DNA of 64,000 nt, taken from NCBI RefSeq assembly GCF_011752565.1, contig NZ_VWXK01000005.1, forward strand, positions 62,001 through 126,000, given 5' to 3'. How positions within the stretch are numbered: the stretch's first letter is position 1; every line of letters begins with the position of its first letter. Under the pieces are notes generated by a model, which searched no databases, was not told where the DNA came from, and saw only the letters and a program-made list of their open reading frames with translations. The translations under genes and the position numbers were made by a program. This DNA comes from Pantoea sp. Ap-967. GTDB lineage: Bacteria > Pseudomonadota > Gammaproteobacteria > Pseudomonadales > Pseudomonadaceae. Of this stretch, positions 14,824-24,389 are shown piece by piece.

Positions 14824-16539
14824 ATGCCCCAGCCCTGGCCCGCCGCCGACATTGCCCGGACAATCCTCGACGGCTTCGACAACTACCGCGAGCACTTCCA
14901 GCAAATCACCCTGGGCGCCCGCGAGCGCTTCGAGCAGGCGCGTTGGCAGGACATCCAGCGCGCCTCTGCCGCACGTATCAACCTGTATGAAGAGAAGGTG
15001 GCCGAGGTCAATGGCTGGCTGCGTCAGGCGTTCCCCTGCGACGTGCTGCTGGACGTGGAGCAATGGCCGTTGGTGAAGAATGCCTATATCCGCCTGATCG
15101 ACCCGCGCCTGGACGATGAACTGGCGGAAACCTGGTACAACTCGCTGTTCTGCAGCCTGTTCAGCCACGACCAGATCAGTGACGGCTGCATGTTCATCCA
15201 CACCACTCGCCCCTCGATCCGCACCCACGAGCGCGCCGCGCAAACCCGCACCTATACCCTGGGCGCCGGCCTTAAGGCCCTGCTGCGGGCGATTTTCGCC
15301 GATTACCCGTTCGACACTCCTTACGGCGACCTGGAGGGCGACCTGGCCCGGCTGGAAGAGCAGCTGCGCGAATGCCTGCCCGACTGGGTGTGCAAGGACC
15401 CGGCCCTGGCCGTGGAGCTGTTCGTGCCGGTGCTGTACCGCAACAAGGGCGCCTACCTGGTGGGGCGCCTGTACAACAGCGATGAGCAGTGGCCGCTGGT
15501 GATCGCCCTGCTGCACCGCGAAGGCCACGGCATCGAGGCCGATGCGTTGATCACCGACGAGGCGCAGGTGTCGGTGATCTTCTCCTTCACCCGCTCCTAC
15601 TTCATGGCAGATGTGCCGGTGCCAGCGGAGTTCGTCAACTTCCTCAAGCGCATTCTGCCGGGCAAGCACATTGCCGAGCTGTACACCTCGATTGGCTTCT
15701 ATAAGCAGGGCAAGTCAGAGTTCTACCGCGCCTTGATCAACCACCTGGCCAACAGTGACGACCGTTTCGTGATGGCCCCGGGGGTGCGCGGCATGGTCAT
15801 GAGCGTGTTCACCCTGCCGGGCTTCAACACGGTGTTCAAGATCATCAAGGACCGTTTCTCCCCGTCCAAGACCGTTGACCGCGCCACGGTGATCGACAAG
15901 TACCGGCTGGTAAAGAGCGTCGACCGGGTGGGGCGCATGGCCGATACCCAGGAGTTCGCCGATTTCCGCTTTCCGCGCAGCAAGTTCGAGCCGCAGTGCC
16001 TGGCCGAGCTACTGGAGGTGGCGCCTTCCACCGTGGCCCTGGAGGGCGACACGGTGCTGGTCCGCCATTGCTGGACCGAACGGCGCATGACCCCGCTCAA
16101 CCTGTACCTGGAGCACGCCAGCGAAGGGCAGGTGCTGGAGGCGCTGGAGGATTACGGGCTGGCGATCAAGCAGCTGGCGGCGGCGAATATCTTTCCCGGG
16201 GACATGCTGCTCAAGAACTTCGGCGTCACCCGGCATGGGCGGGTGGTGTTCTATGACTACGACGAGATCAGTTACCTCACCGAGGTGAACTTCCGCCACA
16301 TCCCGCCGCCGCGCTACCCGGAGGATGAGATGTCGGGCGAGCCCTGGTATTCGATTGGGCCGCATGATGTGTTTCCCGAGGAGTTTCCGCCGTTCCTGTT
16401 TGCCGATATCGGCCAGCGCCGGTTGTTTAGCCGGCTGCATGGGGATTTGTATGATGCCGATTATTGGAAGGGGCTGCAGGGGGCGATTCGGGAGGGGAAG
16501 GTGATCGATGTATTTCCGTATCGGCGCAAGGGGCGGTGA
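14824..16539 (+). CDS. aceK: Isocitrate dehydrogenase kinase/phosphatase (571 aa)
   Basis: Bifunctional enzyme that phosphorylates and dephosphorylates isocitrate dehydrogenase, thereby directing carbon into the glyoxylate shunt during growth on acetate or fatty acids. The full-length AceK fold is present: the N-terminal regulatory half begins [20 protein letters not shown], and the C-terminal kinase half carries VVFYDYDEI and the conserved [15 protein letters not shown]. Length matches the family (about 570-580 residues). In enterobacteria aceK follows aceBA; here, as in other pseudomonads, it stands alone between two REP pairs. Fatty-acid activating genes (fadD) lie 20 kb further on. Confidence 0.97.
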   Translation: MPQPWPAADIARTILDGFDNYREHFQQITLGARERFEQARWQDIQRASAARINLYEEKVAEVNGWLRQAFPCDVLLDVEQWPLVKNAYIRLIDPRLDDELAETWYNSLFCSLFSHDQISDGCMFIHTTRPSIRTHERAAQTRTYTLGAGLKALLRAIFADYPFDTPYGDLEGDLARLEEQLRECLPDWVCKDPALAVELFVPVLYRNKGAYLVGRLYNSDEQWPLVIALLHREGHGIEADALITDEAQVSVIFSFTRSYFMADVPVPAEFVNFLKRILPGKHIAELYTSIGFYKQGKSEFYRALINHLANSDDRFVMAPGVRGMVMSVFTLPGFNTVFKIIKDRFSPSKTVDRATVIDKYRLVKSVDRVGRMADTQEFADFRFPRSKFEPQCLAELLEVAPSTVALEGDTVLVRHCWTERRMTPLNLYLEHASEGQVLEALEDYGLAIKQLAAANIFPGDMLLKNFGVTRHGRVVFYDYDEISYLTEVNFRHIPPPRYPEDEMSGEPWYSIGPHDVFPEEFPPFLFADIGQRRLFSRLHGDLYDADYWKGLQGAIREGKVIDVFPYRRKGR

Positions 16540-16553
16540 TTGAGGTTTTCCAG

Positions 16554-16634
16554 GCCCGGCCTCTTCGCGGGGCAAGCCCGCTCCTACAAATTTTGGCACA
16601 CCTTGTAGGAGCGGGCTTGCCCCGCGAAGAGGCC
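16554..16634. repeat. REP inverted pair
   Basis: GGCCTCTTCGCGGGGCAAGC and its inverse complement separated by a short AT-rich centre. It lies between the convergent ends of aceK and the DUF6279 lipoprotein gene, where it may also stop transcription. Confidence 0.9.
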
Positions 16635-16644
16635 AGGCCTGCCC

Positions 16645-17505
16645 TCAACCTTTCAAACACTTCATTTCGCTGAAATCACTCCGCACCTTGCTCAGCCGGT
16701 CCTGCAGAAACTGCCGCTGCGCCGGGCTGCTCAAGTGCACCAGGTCCACCAGTAAACTGCGCGCCTGCTGCTCGGTATTCTGAAACGCCTGCCGGTACTC
16801 CGGCGTCCACAGGCTCTCCTTGCGCTGCAACAAGGTGGCCAGGCGCGGCTCGAAACTGGCGTCGTCACGCTGGTTCATGGCCAGCATCAGCTGTTGCTGC
16901 CAGTGCTGGCGATTGGCGATCCACTGGCGGTTCTGGTCACCCAGCGCCTGGGACCAGTTCAGCACGCGCAGGCGCTGGGCCGCGTTGAGGTCGCCGAACC
17001 AGGCGTTCAGGCGCTTCTGCATGCGTGCGGCACGGCTGTTGATCTGCTTGGGCAGGGGCGTGTCGACATATTCCTTCTGGCGTTCGCTGATGTCGTCGCG
17101 AAACGCCTGCTGCATCTCGGCCACCTGCTGGTCGCTCATGCCACGCAGCAACTCGGTGGCCGATGGGGTGATTTCCTCGGCCACCCGGCCGATTGCCTGG
17201 CGCGCCTCGACGGTACGTTGTTGCAGGGCCTGGTCGGTCACTTGGTCCTCGGCAACCATGTCGCGCACCCGGTCGAGCCAATCGAGGTAGCCGGGCAACT
17301 GGGTTTTGCAGTGCCAGGCCAGGTGTTCTTTCAACCGTTCGTCGAGCAGGTTCTTCTGCTCACGGTTCATCGCCAGGTAGTCCCCCAGCGACCACGGCAC
17401 CAGGCGGTCGAGGTTGCGGTAGGCCAGGTCGATGCGGCTGCAGGCAGCCAGGGCCAGGGCAAAACCGAGGGCGGTGAGCAGGGCTTTGAACAGGCGAGTG
17501 GGCAT
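16645..17505 (-). CDS. DUF6279-family lipoprotein (286 aa)
   Basis: Begins MPTRLFKALLTALGFALALA followed by the lipobox Cys (LAAC at residues 19-22), so it is a predicted lipoprotein. The remainder is strongly helical and charged, rich in Gln, Arg and Glu, starting SRIDLAYRNLDRLVPWSLGDY, with heptad-like stretches suggesting coiled helices. It matches what I know of the DUF6279 family of gammaproteobacterial lipoproteins, whose function is unknown. The start at 17505 is chosen for the lipobox signal peptide; a longer frame extends into the intergenic region shared with the divergent sigma factor gene. It has no operon partner. Confidence 0.8.
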   Translation of the reverse strand: MPTRLFKALLTALGFALALAACSRIDLAYRNLDRLVPWSLGDYLAMNREQKNLLDERLKEHLAWHCKTQLPGYLDWLDRVRDMVAEDQVTDQALQQRTVEARQAIGRVAEEITPSATELLRGMSDQQVAEMQQAFRDDISERQKEYVDTPLPKQINSRAARMQKRLNAWFGDLNAAQRLRVLNWSQALGDQNRQWIANRQHWQQQLMLAMNQRDDASFEPRLATLLQRKESLWTPEYRQAFQNTEQQARSLLVDLVHLSSPAQRQFLQDRLSKVRSDFSEMKCLKG

Positions 17506-17610
17506 GTGCTGATCCTTGCAGTGGCGGCCAATCGGTAGACGTAAGGGTAGCTGCACGGTTCCCTTGCATCGCGTTGATGGCAGTTTCAATCCCTCGGCAA
17601 TCTCACTACT

Positions 17611-17630
17611 ATTGCGACTAATTCTTATCT
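17611..17630 (+). promoter_or_regulatory. Candidate Fur box upstream of the first FecI gene
   Basis: ATTGCGACTAATTCTTATCT resembles Pseudomonas Fur sites (alternating ATT/TAATTNTTAT pattern). It is 21 bases before the sigma factor start, in the place expected for iron repression of FecI genes. Confidence 0.45.
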
Positions 17631-17651
17631 GCATCGAACAAGGATGATCGC

Positions 17652-18170
17652 GTGTACAAGGTTCCGCCCGCGCCGCACGATGACATGCACTGCCTGTACC
17701 GCGACCACAGTGGCTGGTTGCAGGGCTGGTTGCGGCGCCGCCTGGGGGACCGGGAACGAGCGGCGGACCTGACCCATGACACCTTCGTGCGGCTGATCGC
17801 CAGCACGGTTGCCCACCCGCTGCGCGAACCGCGTAATTTCCTGGCGACCGTGGCCAGGCGGGTCATGGTCGATCATTTGCGCAGGCGTTCGCTGGAGCAG
17901 GCCTATCTACAGGCGTTGGCGCTTGAGCCGGAGCTGCTGGAGATCTCCCCCGAAGAGCGGGCCGTGCTGCTGGAAACGCTGCTGCAGCTCGATACCATGC
18001 TCGATGGCCTGAACCACAAGGTGCGCCAGGCCTTGTTCCTGTCCCACCTCGAAGGCTTGAGCTATGCCGAAATTGGCGAGCGTTTGGGGGTGTCGGTGAG
18101 TTCGGTGACCAAGTACATCGCCAAGGCCACCGAACAGTGCCTGCTGTTCGCCCTGGACGCGCAGCTGTGA
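17652..18170 (+). CDS. FecI-type ECF sigma factor (172 aa)
   Basis: Iron-starvation ECF sigma factor. Region 2 spans about residues 10-80 (LYRDHSGWLQGWLRRRLGDRERAADLTHDTFVRL) and region 4 about residues 110-165 (YAEIGERLGVSVSSVTKYIAKA). It would activate the TonB receptor gene two genes downstream when its FecR partner signals ligand binding. I use a GTG start at 17652, which has AAGGATG about 9 bases upstream; Met12 is an alternative. The stop overlaps the FecR start by four bases (GTGA). The likely ligand is a siderophore or a xenosiderophore, but nothing in the sequence names it. Confidence 0.93.
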   Translation: MYKVPPAPHDDMHCLYRDHSGWLQGWLRRRLGDRERAADLTHDTFVRLIASTVAHPLREPRNFLATVARRVMVDHLRRRSLEQAYLQALALEPELLEISPEERAVLLETLLQLDTMLDGLNHKVRQALFLSHLEGLSYAEIGERLGVSVSSVTKYIAKATEQCLLFALDAQL

Positions 18171-19108
18171 CGCCGGCGCAACAACGCCAGGCGTTGCGCG
18201 ACGCGGCGCAGTGGCATGCGCGGCTGAGCGCCGGTGAGGATACCCAAGCAACCCACCAGCATTGGCTGGCCTGGTACGAAGGCGCGCCCGTTCATCAGTG
18301 GGCCTGGCAGCGGCTGCAGGCGTTTCATGCCGAGTTGCGCAGCGTGCCGGCGAGCGTGGCCCAACGCACCTTGGCCACGGCGCCCGTGCTGGCAGGGCGG
18401 CGCACCGTGCTCAAGGGGTTGGTGCTGGGCATGGGGCTGTCCGGCCTGGCCTGGACGGGCTACCGGCAAACGCCGTTGTGGCTGGCGGATGTGCGCACCG
18501 GCACCGGGGAGCGGCGGATGTTGCAGTTGGAGGATGGCACGCGGCTTATCTTGAACACAGCCAGCGCCGTGGACATCCGCTATGACCGCCAGCAGCGGCT
18601 GATCATCCTGCGCGCCGGTGAAATCATGCTGACCACCGGCAAGGACCCTCGCCCACTGAGCGTGCGCAGCCAGCAGGGCGAGATGCAGGCGCTGGGTACG
18701 CGCTTTGCCGTGCGCCAGCTGCAGGGGCAAACCGAACTGGATGTGCTGGAACATGCCGTGGCCGTGCGCAACCGCGCCGATGCCCAGCCGCTGCGGGTGG
18801 AGGCGGGCATGAGCCTGCGTTTCGGCCCGGGGCCGCTGCCTGCGCCGCAGGCGCTCGACGTCAACCGCAGCGAATGGGTCAATGGCCGGTTGGTGATCGA
18901 CAACTGGCCGTTGGCCCAGGTGCTGGAGGAGTTGCAGCGCTACCGCCCAGGCTTCATCGAGTGCGCCAGCGACGTTGCGCAGTTGCGGCTATCGGGTGCC
19001 TTCCCTCTGGATGACACCACGCGTGCGCTGGATGCCATCGCCCAGGCGTTGCCGGTACGCATCGAAACCCGCACGCGCTTCTGGGTACGGGTGCGGCCAC
19101 TGAGCTGA
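18167..19108 (+). CDS. FecR-family anti-sigma regulator (313 aa)
   Basis: Inner-membrane signal transducer that holds the preceding sigma factor and responds to the ligand-loaded receptor. The N-terminal cytoplasmic DUF4880-type domain occupies residues 1-60 (ALRDAAQWHARLSAGE). A twin-arginine stretch RRTVLKG (78-84) immediately precedes the single membrane helix (about 83-99). The periplasmic FecR domain follows (LEDGTRLILNTASAVDIRYD). A GTG start at 18167 overlaps the sigma stop codon. Positions of RRxVLKG agree with reports that FecR proteins can be Tat-dependent. REP DNA separates it from the receptor gene. Confidence 0.92.
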   Translation: MTPAQQRQALRDAAQWHARLSAGEDTQATHQHWLAWYEGAPVHQWAWQRLQAFHAELRSVPASVAQRTLATAPVLAGRRTVLKGLVLGMGLSGLAWTGYRQTPLWLADVRTGTGERRMLQLEDGTRLILNTASAVDIRYDRQQRLIILRAGEIMLTTGKDPRPLSVRSQQGEMQALGTRFAVRQLQGQTELDVLEHAVAVRNRADAQPLRVEAGMSLRFGPGPLPAPQALDVNRSEWVNGRLVIDNWPLAQVLEELQRYRPGFIECASDVAQLRLSGAFPLDDTTRALDAIAQALPVRIETRTRFWVRVRPLS

Positions 19109-19146
19109 CCTCCCGTCCACCCCGTCCCAGCCGCACTGCCATCCTT

Positions 19147-19234
19147 TGTAGGAGCGGGCTTGCCCCGCGAACACCGGCGAAGCCGGTGCCACGTACCGCG
19201 GTGCTTGCTTCGCGGGTCAAGCCCGCTCCTACAG
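19147..19234. repeat. REP inverted pair
   Basis: TGTAGGAGCGGGCTTGCCCC and its inverse flank a small inner dyad (CACCGGCGAAGCCGGTG). It sits between the fecR and receptor genes of the module, where it could lower read-through and make receptor expression depend on its own promoter. Confidence 0.88.
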
Positions 19235-19278
19235 GGCTCTCCGTTAGACCAGAGTCAAGTGCCGGTGCTGTAAAAATA

Positions 19279-19290
19279 TTTCTCGTTTGC
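19279..19290 (+). promoter_or_regulatory. Motif shared by the two receptor promoters (TTTCTCGTTTGC)
   Basis: The sequence TTTCTCGTTTG recurs as TTTCTCATTCG before the second receptor gene (24345-24355, minus strand). It ends 70 bases before the receptor start. It may be part of the promoter recognised by the FecI sigma factors; this is a guess from two examples. Confidence 0.3.
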
Positions 19291-19360
19291 ATTGTCGGTT
19301 TCGCGCGCTCACCCGACCCCTCCTGCAAACCGCCACTAACGGCCATTGAAGGAGCCCCCC

Positions 19361-21811
19361 ATGCAGCGCCGCGTTACATCCCACGCCTACCCCAGAAAAC
19401 CCCTTGTCGTTGCCATGTTCAGCGCCGCGTTGCTGCTCCAGGCCGGTTTCGTCCAACCGTTGGGCAGCGCAGGCCAGGCCAGCGCCGCAGAGGCCACCCG
19501 CAGCTACGCCATTGCCGCCGGCCCACTGGGCGCCGTACTCAGCCGCTTTGCCAGCGAGGCGGGGGTGGTGCTGTCGTTCGATGCGGGGCTGACCCAGGGC
19601 AAGCAGAGCTCGGGTTTGCAAGGCGTGTACAGCGTGCAACAGGGCTTTGCCAGGTTGCTGGCAGGCAGTGAATTGCAGGTGATGGTTGCCGGGAATGGCA
19701 ACTATGTACTGCTGCCGCGTTCGACGGATGGTGCCCTCGAGTTGGGGGCCACCAGTATCAATGCTACCGGGCTGGGGGCCACCACGGAGGGGACGGGGTC
19801 TTATACGACAGGGGTGACCAGCACGGCGACGAAGATGAATCTATCGATTCGCGAGACGCCGCAAACCATCAGCGTGGTGACTCGGCAGCGGATGGATGAT
19901 CAGCAACTCAACAGCGTGACCCAGGTATTGAACCAGACGCCTGGCATCACGATGTCCCAGGATGGCGGGCTGCGTTACAACATTTATTCCCGTGGAAGTG
20001 CCATTAACACCTATCAGCTCGATGGTGTTACCACGACTCAGGAAAACCAGACACGCAACATGCCCAGCACGTTGTTGGACATGACGCTGTACGACCGCGT
20101 CGAAGTCGTTCGTGGTGCGACGGGGTTGATGACCGGCGCAGGTGAGCCCGGCGGTGTAGTGAACCTCATTCGAAAACGACCCACACGGTCATTCCAGTCC
20201 CATGTTCAAGGCACTGTAGGGGCCTGGGACTATTACCGCGGCGAAGCGGACGTCGCTGGCCCCTTGGTTGAAAGTGGCAACCTGCGAGGCCGATTAGTGG
20301 CGGCGAAGCAAAAGAATGGCAGTTTTCGGGATTGGTACAAGGAAGACAAAGATATTCTCTATGGCGTCCTCGAAGCCGACCTGAGTGATGACACGCTGGT
20401 GCGCGCAGGTGTTGATTACCAGAAATTCAAGGGAACGGGCTCGCCCGGCGTGCCGTTGATGTTCACCAATGGTAAGCAAACTCACTTTTCGCGCGCTACC
20501 AGTTCTGGCGCACGGTGGATGTACGATGAACTGGAAACCACCAATTACTTCATGGCCGTTGAGCACCGCTTTGCCAACGACTGGCAACTGAGCCTGGCTG
20601 CCAACTACATGAACTCAGACCGTGATAACTATAACGGCTCCTACCAGACGTCGACTGGGCGTGCCTGGCTCAATGAGGCGACCGGTGAAGCGCGGATGCT
20701 TCGTTATAACGCCCAGGCCGACCAAACCCAGCGTGGTGCGGATATCACGCTGCAAGGGCCTTTCTCGTTGTTGGGCCGCACCCATCAATTCATTACCGGC
20801 TTCAATTACCAGGACTACAGGAACGACCACACCGGCTACGATGTCGGGATCAGTTTCGTCAACTTCTACAACTGGGACAACTACCTGGCGCGCCCGGGCA
20901 ATACAGGGGCAGTGGGGGAAATTCTCAACATTGAAAGCCGCCAACGTGGCACCTATGCGGCCTTCAAATTCAACCTGATGGATGACCTGAACGTGATCGT
21001 TGGTGCTCGCGCATCGGACTACGACTATGACTATGTCTACCAGAGCCCGCCCAGTGATCCGCAGTACACCAGCATGCACGAACGTGGCGAAGTCACGCCC
21101 TATGCAGGCATCACCTATGACCTGACACCTGAGCAGTCGGTTTATGTCAGCTACACGGATATCTTCAAGCCACAATCCAGCCGTGATCGCGGCGGCTCAG
21201 TGATCGGCCCCGTTGTCGGCAGCAATTATGAAGTGGGCTGGAAGGGGGAGTTCTACTCAGGTCGGTTGAATGCCAGCACGGCATTGTTCCTGGTCAAACG
21301 TGACAACTTGGCCGTGGTAGACGGTGATGCGATTGTCGAAGGCACGTTGGACGAGCAAGCCTACAAGGCCGCCAAGGGCACCGAAACCAAAGGGATCGAC
21401 ATGGAAGTGTCGGGTGAAGTGCTGCCAGGCTGGCAGATAATGGCCGGATACAGCCATGCCCGTACCGAGGATGCAGAGGGTGAGCGGCAATTAACCCAGC
21501 TATCGATGGATACCTTCAGGTTCTGGAATACCTACCGCTTCCAAGGCGATCTGAACAAGCTCACGGTAGGCGCAGGCGTTTCCTGGAATTCGGGTATCTC
21601 CCTTTATTACAGCAGCCTGAAAGCACGGGCCACCCAGGACGACTACTGGGTCGCCAACCTCATGGCACGTTATCAGCTGACTGAAAAGTTGGCAGCCACG
21701 GTCAACCTGAACAACATCCTCGACGAGAAGTATTATTCGGGCATAGGGGGCAGCGTTGGGCACTACGGTGATCCTCGCAATGCCTCGCTCAGCGTGCGCT
21801 ACGACTTCTGA
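19361..21811 (+). CDS. TonB-dependent siderophore receptor with STN signalling domain (816 aa)
   Basis: Outer-membrane transducer that imports a ferric siderophore and signals to FecR. Domain order: signal peptide (about residues 1-43, ending QASAAEA), STN domain (about 46-115, RSYAIAAGPLGAVLSRFASEAG), TonB-box region (LELGATSINATG), plug (from IRETPQTISVVTRQRMDDQ to GEPGGVVNLIRKRP), and a 22-strand-type barrel ending in the C-terminal Phe of SLSVRYDF. The start at 19361 follows AAGGAG with 6 bases spacing; the upstream in-frame TTG overlaps that site and is rejected. It is a close relative of the receptor encoded on the opposite strand downstream. Ligand unknown. Confidence 0.95.
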   Translation: MQRRVTSHAYPRKPLVVAMFSAALLLQAGFVQPLGSAGQASAAEATRSYAIAAGPLGAVLSRFASEAGVVLSFDAGLTQGKQSSGLQGVYSVQQGFARLLAGSELQVMVAGNGNYVLLPRSTDGALELGATSINATGLGATTEGTGSYTTGVTSTATKMNLSIRETPQTISVVTRQRMDDQQLNSVTQVLNQTPGITMSQDGGLRYNIYSRGSAINTYQLDGVTTTQENQTRNMPSTLLDMTLYDRVEVVRGATGLMTGAGEPGGVVNLIRKRPTRSFQSHVQGTVGAWDYYRGEADVAGPLVESGNLRGRLVAAKQKNGSFRDWYKEDKDILYGVLEADLSDDTLVRAGVDYQKFKGTGSPGVPLMFTNGKQTHFSRATSSGARWMYDELETTNYFMAVEHRFANDWQLSLAANYMNSDRDNYNGSYQTSTGRAWLNEATGEARMLRYNAQADQTQRGADITLQGPFSLLGRTHQFITGFNYQDYRNDHTGYDVGISFVNFYNWDNYLARPGNTGAVGEILNIESRQRGTYAAFKFNLMDDLNVIVGARASDYDYDYVYQSPPSDPQYTSMHERGEVTPYAGITYDLTPEQSVYVSYTDIFKPQSSRDRGGSVIGPVVGSNYEVGWKGEFYSGRLNASTALFLVKRDNLAVVDGDAIVEGTLDEQAYKAAKGTETKGIDMEVSGEVLPGWQIMAGYSHARTEDAEGERQLTQLSMDTFRFWNTYRFQGDLNKLTVGAGVSWNSGISLYYSSLKARATQDDYWVANLMARYQLTEKLAATVNLNNILDEKYYSGIGGSVGHYGDPRNASLSVRYDF

Positions 21812-21828
21812 AGTTGCTCCTCGACAGA

Positions 21829-21852
21829 GGCCCGGCAACCTGCCGCCGGGCC
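21829..21852. terminator. Hairpin between convergent receptor genes
   Basis: Perfect 8-bp stem (GGCCCGGC / GCCGGGCC) with an 8-base loop, located in the 51 bases between the two receptor stop codons. No clear T-run follows on either strand, so it may act as a weak bidirectional terminator. Confidence 0.45.
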
Positions 21853-21862
21853 CGCTGATGGC

Positions 21863-24292
21863 TTAAAAATCGTAACGCAGATTCAACGTCGCATTGCGTG
21901 GCGCGCCGTAGTGCCCATAGTTTCCCGCCAGGCCGGCATAGTATTTTTTGTCGAACAGGTTCTCCACATTCAAGGTGGCGGTAACCTGCTGGCTGATCTT
22001 GTAGCGGGCCATCAGGCTGGCCACGGCGTAGTCCTCTTGGGTAATTCGGGTGTTGTAGCGCGTGGCCAGGGATTGCTTGGCATTCCAGTTCACGCCGCCG
22101 CCCAAGGTCAAACGCTCCCATTCGCCCGGGAGGCGATAAGTCGTCCAGAGGCGGAAGGTGTCCAGTGGCAATTGGGTGGTCAGGCGCGTGCCCCCGGCAT
22201 CTTCGGTGCGTGAATGGCTGTAGCCGGTGTGCAGCTCCAGGCCTCGTGCAATTTCGCCGGACAGTTCCAGGTCCACGCCTTTGGTTTCGGCGCCGCTGAC
22301 TGCCCGTGAGGCCGTGGAGTTGGGGACGCCGGGGATGGCGAAGCCAGTGTCATCTTCTGCCAGGTTGTCACGCTTAATCAGGTAAAGCGCAGCGCTGGTG
22401 TTCAGGCGCCCATTGAAGAATTCCCCTTTCCAGCCCATTTCGTAATTCTGCCCGGTGACCGGGTCGAGCACCTTGCCGGTGCGGTCGCGACTGGTTTGTG
22501 GCTTGAAGATATCCGTGTAGCTGGCATACACGGACTGCTCGTCATTGAGGTCGTAGATCAGCCCGGCGTAAGGCGTGACCTCGCCACGTTCCTGCAGGTG
22601 GGAAGGGTTACCGGTGCCAGTGGTCAGAACCACCTGATTGGAGTCCGAGCGATAGCTGGTGGTACGCGCGCCGAGAATAAGGTGCAGGTCATCGGTGAAG
22701 TTGAGCCGCGTGGCAACGAAGTAACCGGTCTGGCGAATGAACAGGTCATAGTCCAGCAGTGGCGAATAACTGCCCGGTTGCGGCAAGCGGTTACCCCAGG
22801 TGTAGAAGTTGAAGCTGGCTGCACCGGCGGTGCCGGTGAAGTGATTGTTTTCGTAGTCCAGGTAATCAAAGCCCGTGATCAGTTCGTGGGTCTGGCCGAA
22901 CAACTCGAAGGGGCCTTGCAAGGTAACGTTGAGGCCGCGCTGAACCTGGTGGGCATCGACCTGCAAGCGGTCGGCAATGGCGGTGCCGCTGGCCTGGTCC
23001 AGGGTCGAGACGCCCGCGCCGGTTCGGTAGAAGGACGACAGCGATTGGCGATCCACATCCATGTAGTTGCCTGCCACCTTCAACTGCCAACCCTGGCCCA
23101 GTTCCTGGTCCAGGCCGAAGGAATAGTTCTTCGTGGTGTAGTCTTCGTACATCCAGCGCGGGCCGGTGCTGGTGGCGCGAGAGAAATGGGTGGGCTGGCC
23201 GTTGCTGTAGAACAGTGGAACACCTGGTGCGCCGTTGGCGTCATAGGTTTGGTAGTCCATGCCCAGGCGCACGGTGGTGCTGTCGCTCAGGTCGGCTTCG
23301 AGCACGCCGTAGAGCAGATCGCGGTCCTGGCTGTACCAGTCCATGTAGCTCTGGTTGCTTTGCTTGGCAGCGACCAGCCGGCCACGCAATTTGCCGCTGT
23401 CGATCAGGGGGCCGGAGACATCGGCTTCGGCCCGGTAATAGTCCCACGAGCCGATGCCTGCTTGCACATAGGACTGGAACTCACGTGTGGGGCGTTTGCG
23501 CACCAGGTTGACCACGCCATTGGGCTCGCCGGCACCGGTCATCAGCCCGGTGGCGCCACGCACGATTTCCACCCGGTCGAAGATCGCCATGTCCATCAGT
23601 GTGCTGGGCATGTTGCGCGTCAGGTAGTCCTGGGTGGTGTTTACGCCATCGAGTTGATACGTGCTGATCTCGGACCCACGCGAGTAGATGTGGAAACGCT
23701 CCCCGCCGTCCTGGGACAGGGTGATGCCGGGGTTCTGCTTGAGCACGTCGGTCACGCTGGCCAGGTGCTGGTCATCCATCTGCTGGCGGGTAATGACACT
23801 GATCGATTGCGGTGTTTCGCGAATCGACAGGTTCATCTTGGTCGCGGTGCTGGTAACGCCCGTGGTGTACGACCCCGTTCCCTCGGTCGTTTCACCCAGG
23901 CCCACACTGTTCACGTGGGTCGCCGACAGCTCCATTGCCGTGCTGTCACCCGATGGCGGCGCCAGGAAGTAGCGCCCGTCGTTTTCCTTCACCACGCGCA
24001 TGCCACTGCCTGCCAGCAACGCCTGCAAACCTTGCTCGACGCTGTAGGCACCCTCCAGCCCAGGTGTTTTCCGGCCCTCCAGGGTGCTGGGGTCGAATGA
24101 CAGGACAATGCCAGCCTGGGCGGCGAAGCGGGTCAGGGCTTGGCCGAGGTCGCCCTGGGCGATGTGGTACTCGCGGGTGACGGCGTCGGCAAAGGCCGAG
24201 GTGCAGGGGAGGGCTGGAATCATCAGAACCGAGACGAACAGTGCCTTGCGCACGGCGGCCGCGGCTGGGCGCAGTGGGTGATGCATTTTCAT
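21863..24292 (-). CDS. TonB-dependent siderophore receptor with STN signalling domain (809 aa)
   Basis: Second ferric-siderophore transducer. Signal peptide (about residues 1-37, ending SAFADA), STN domain (about 39-108, REYHIAQGDLGQALTRFAAQAG), TonB-box region (MELSATHVNSVG), plug (IRETPQSISVITRQQMDDQ to GEPNGVVNLVRKRP) and barrel ending TLNLRYDF. It shares long identical stretches with the first receptor around the plug (for example EGTGSYTTGVTSTATKMNL) but diverges in the barrel, as expected if the ligands differ. AGAGAAG stands 6 bases before the ATG. It is transcribed convergently with the first receptor; its own fecR and sigma genes lie upstream on the same strand. Confidence 0.95.
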   Translation of the reverse strand: MKMHHPLRPAAAAVRKALFVSVLMIPALPCTSAFADAVTREYHIAQGDLGQALTRFAAQAGIVLSFDPSTLEGRKTPGLEGAYSVEQGLQALLAGSGMRVVKENDGRYFLAPPSGDSTAMELSATHVNSVGLGETTEGTGSYTTGVTSTATKMNLSIRETPQSISVITRQQMDDQHLASVTDVLKQNPGITLSQDGGERFHIYSRGSEISTYQLDGVNTTQDYLTRNMPSTLMDMAIFDRVEIVRGATGLMTGAGEPNGVVNLVRKRPTREFQSYVQAGIGSWDYYRAEADVSGPLIDSGKLRGRLVAAKQSNQSYMDWYSQDRDLLYGVLEADLSDSTTVRLGMDYQTYDANGAPGVPLFYSNGQPTHFSRATSTGPRWMYEDYTTKNYSFGLDQELGQGWQLKVAGNYMDVDRQSLSSFYRTGAGVSTLDQASGTAIADRLQVDAHQVQRGLNVTLQGPFELFGQTHELITGFDYLDYENNHFTGTAGAASFNFYTWGNRLPQPGSYSPLLDYDLFIRQTGYFVATRLNFTDDLHLILGARTTSYRSDSNQVVLTTGTGNPSHLQERGEVTPYAGLIYDLNDEQSVYASYTDIFKPQTSRDRTGKVLDPVTGQNYEMGWKGEFFNGRLNTSAALYLIKRDNLAEDDTGFAIPGVPNSTASRAVSGAETKGVDLELSGEIARGLELHTGYSHSRTEDAGGTRLTTQLPLDTFRLWTTYRLPGEWERLTLGGGVNWNAKQSLATRYNTRITQEDYAVASLMARYKISQQVTATLNVENLFDKKYYAGLAGNYGHYGAPRNATLNLRYDF

Positions 24293-24344
24293 GTAGGGCT
24301 TCTCTTATGTTGGCAAGCGGGTGATGCACCCGTTACCTCTGAGT

Positions 24345-24355
24345 CGAATGAGAAA
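24345..24355 (-). promoter_or_regulatory. Motif shared by the two receptor promoters (TTTCTCATTCG)
   Basis: Counterpart of the sequence at 19279-19290; it ends 52 bases before this receptor start. Proposed sigma recognition element only. Confidence 0.3.
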
Positions 24356-24389
24356 AAGAAGAAATCTCACCTGCCCGCAAAAAAATGTT

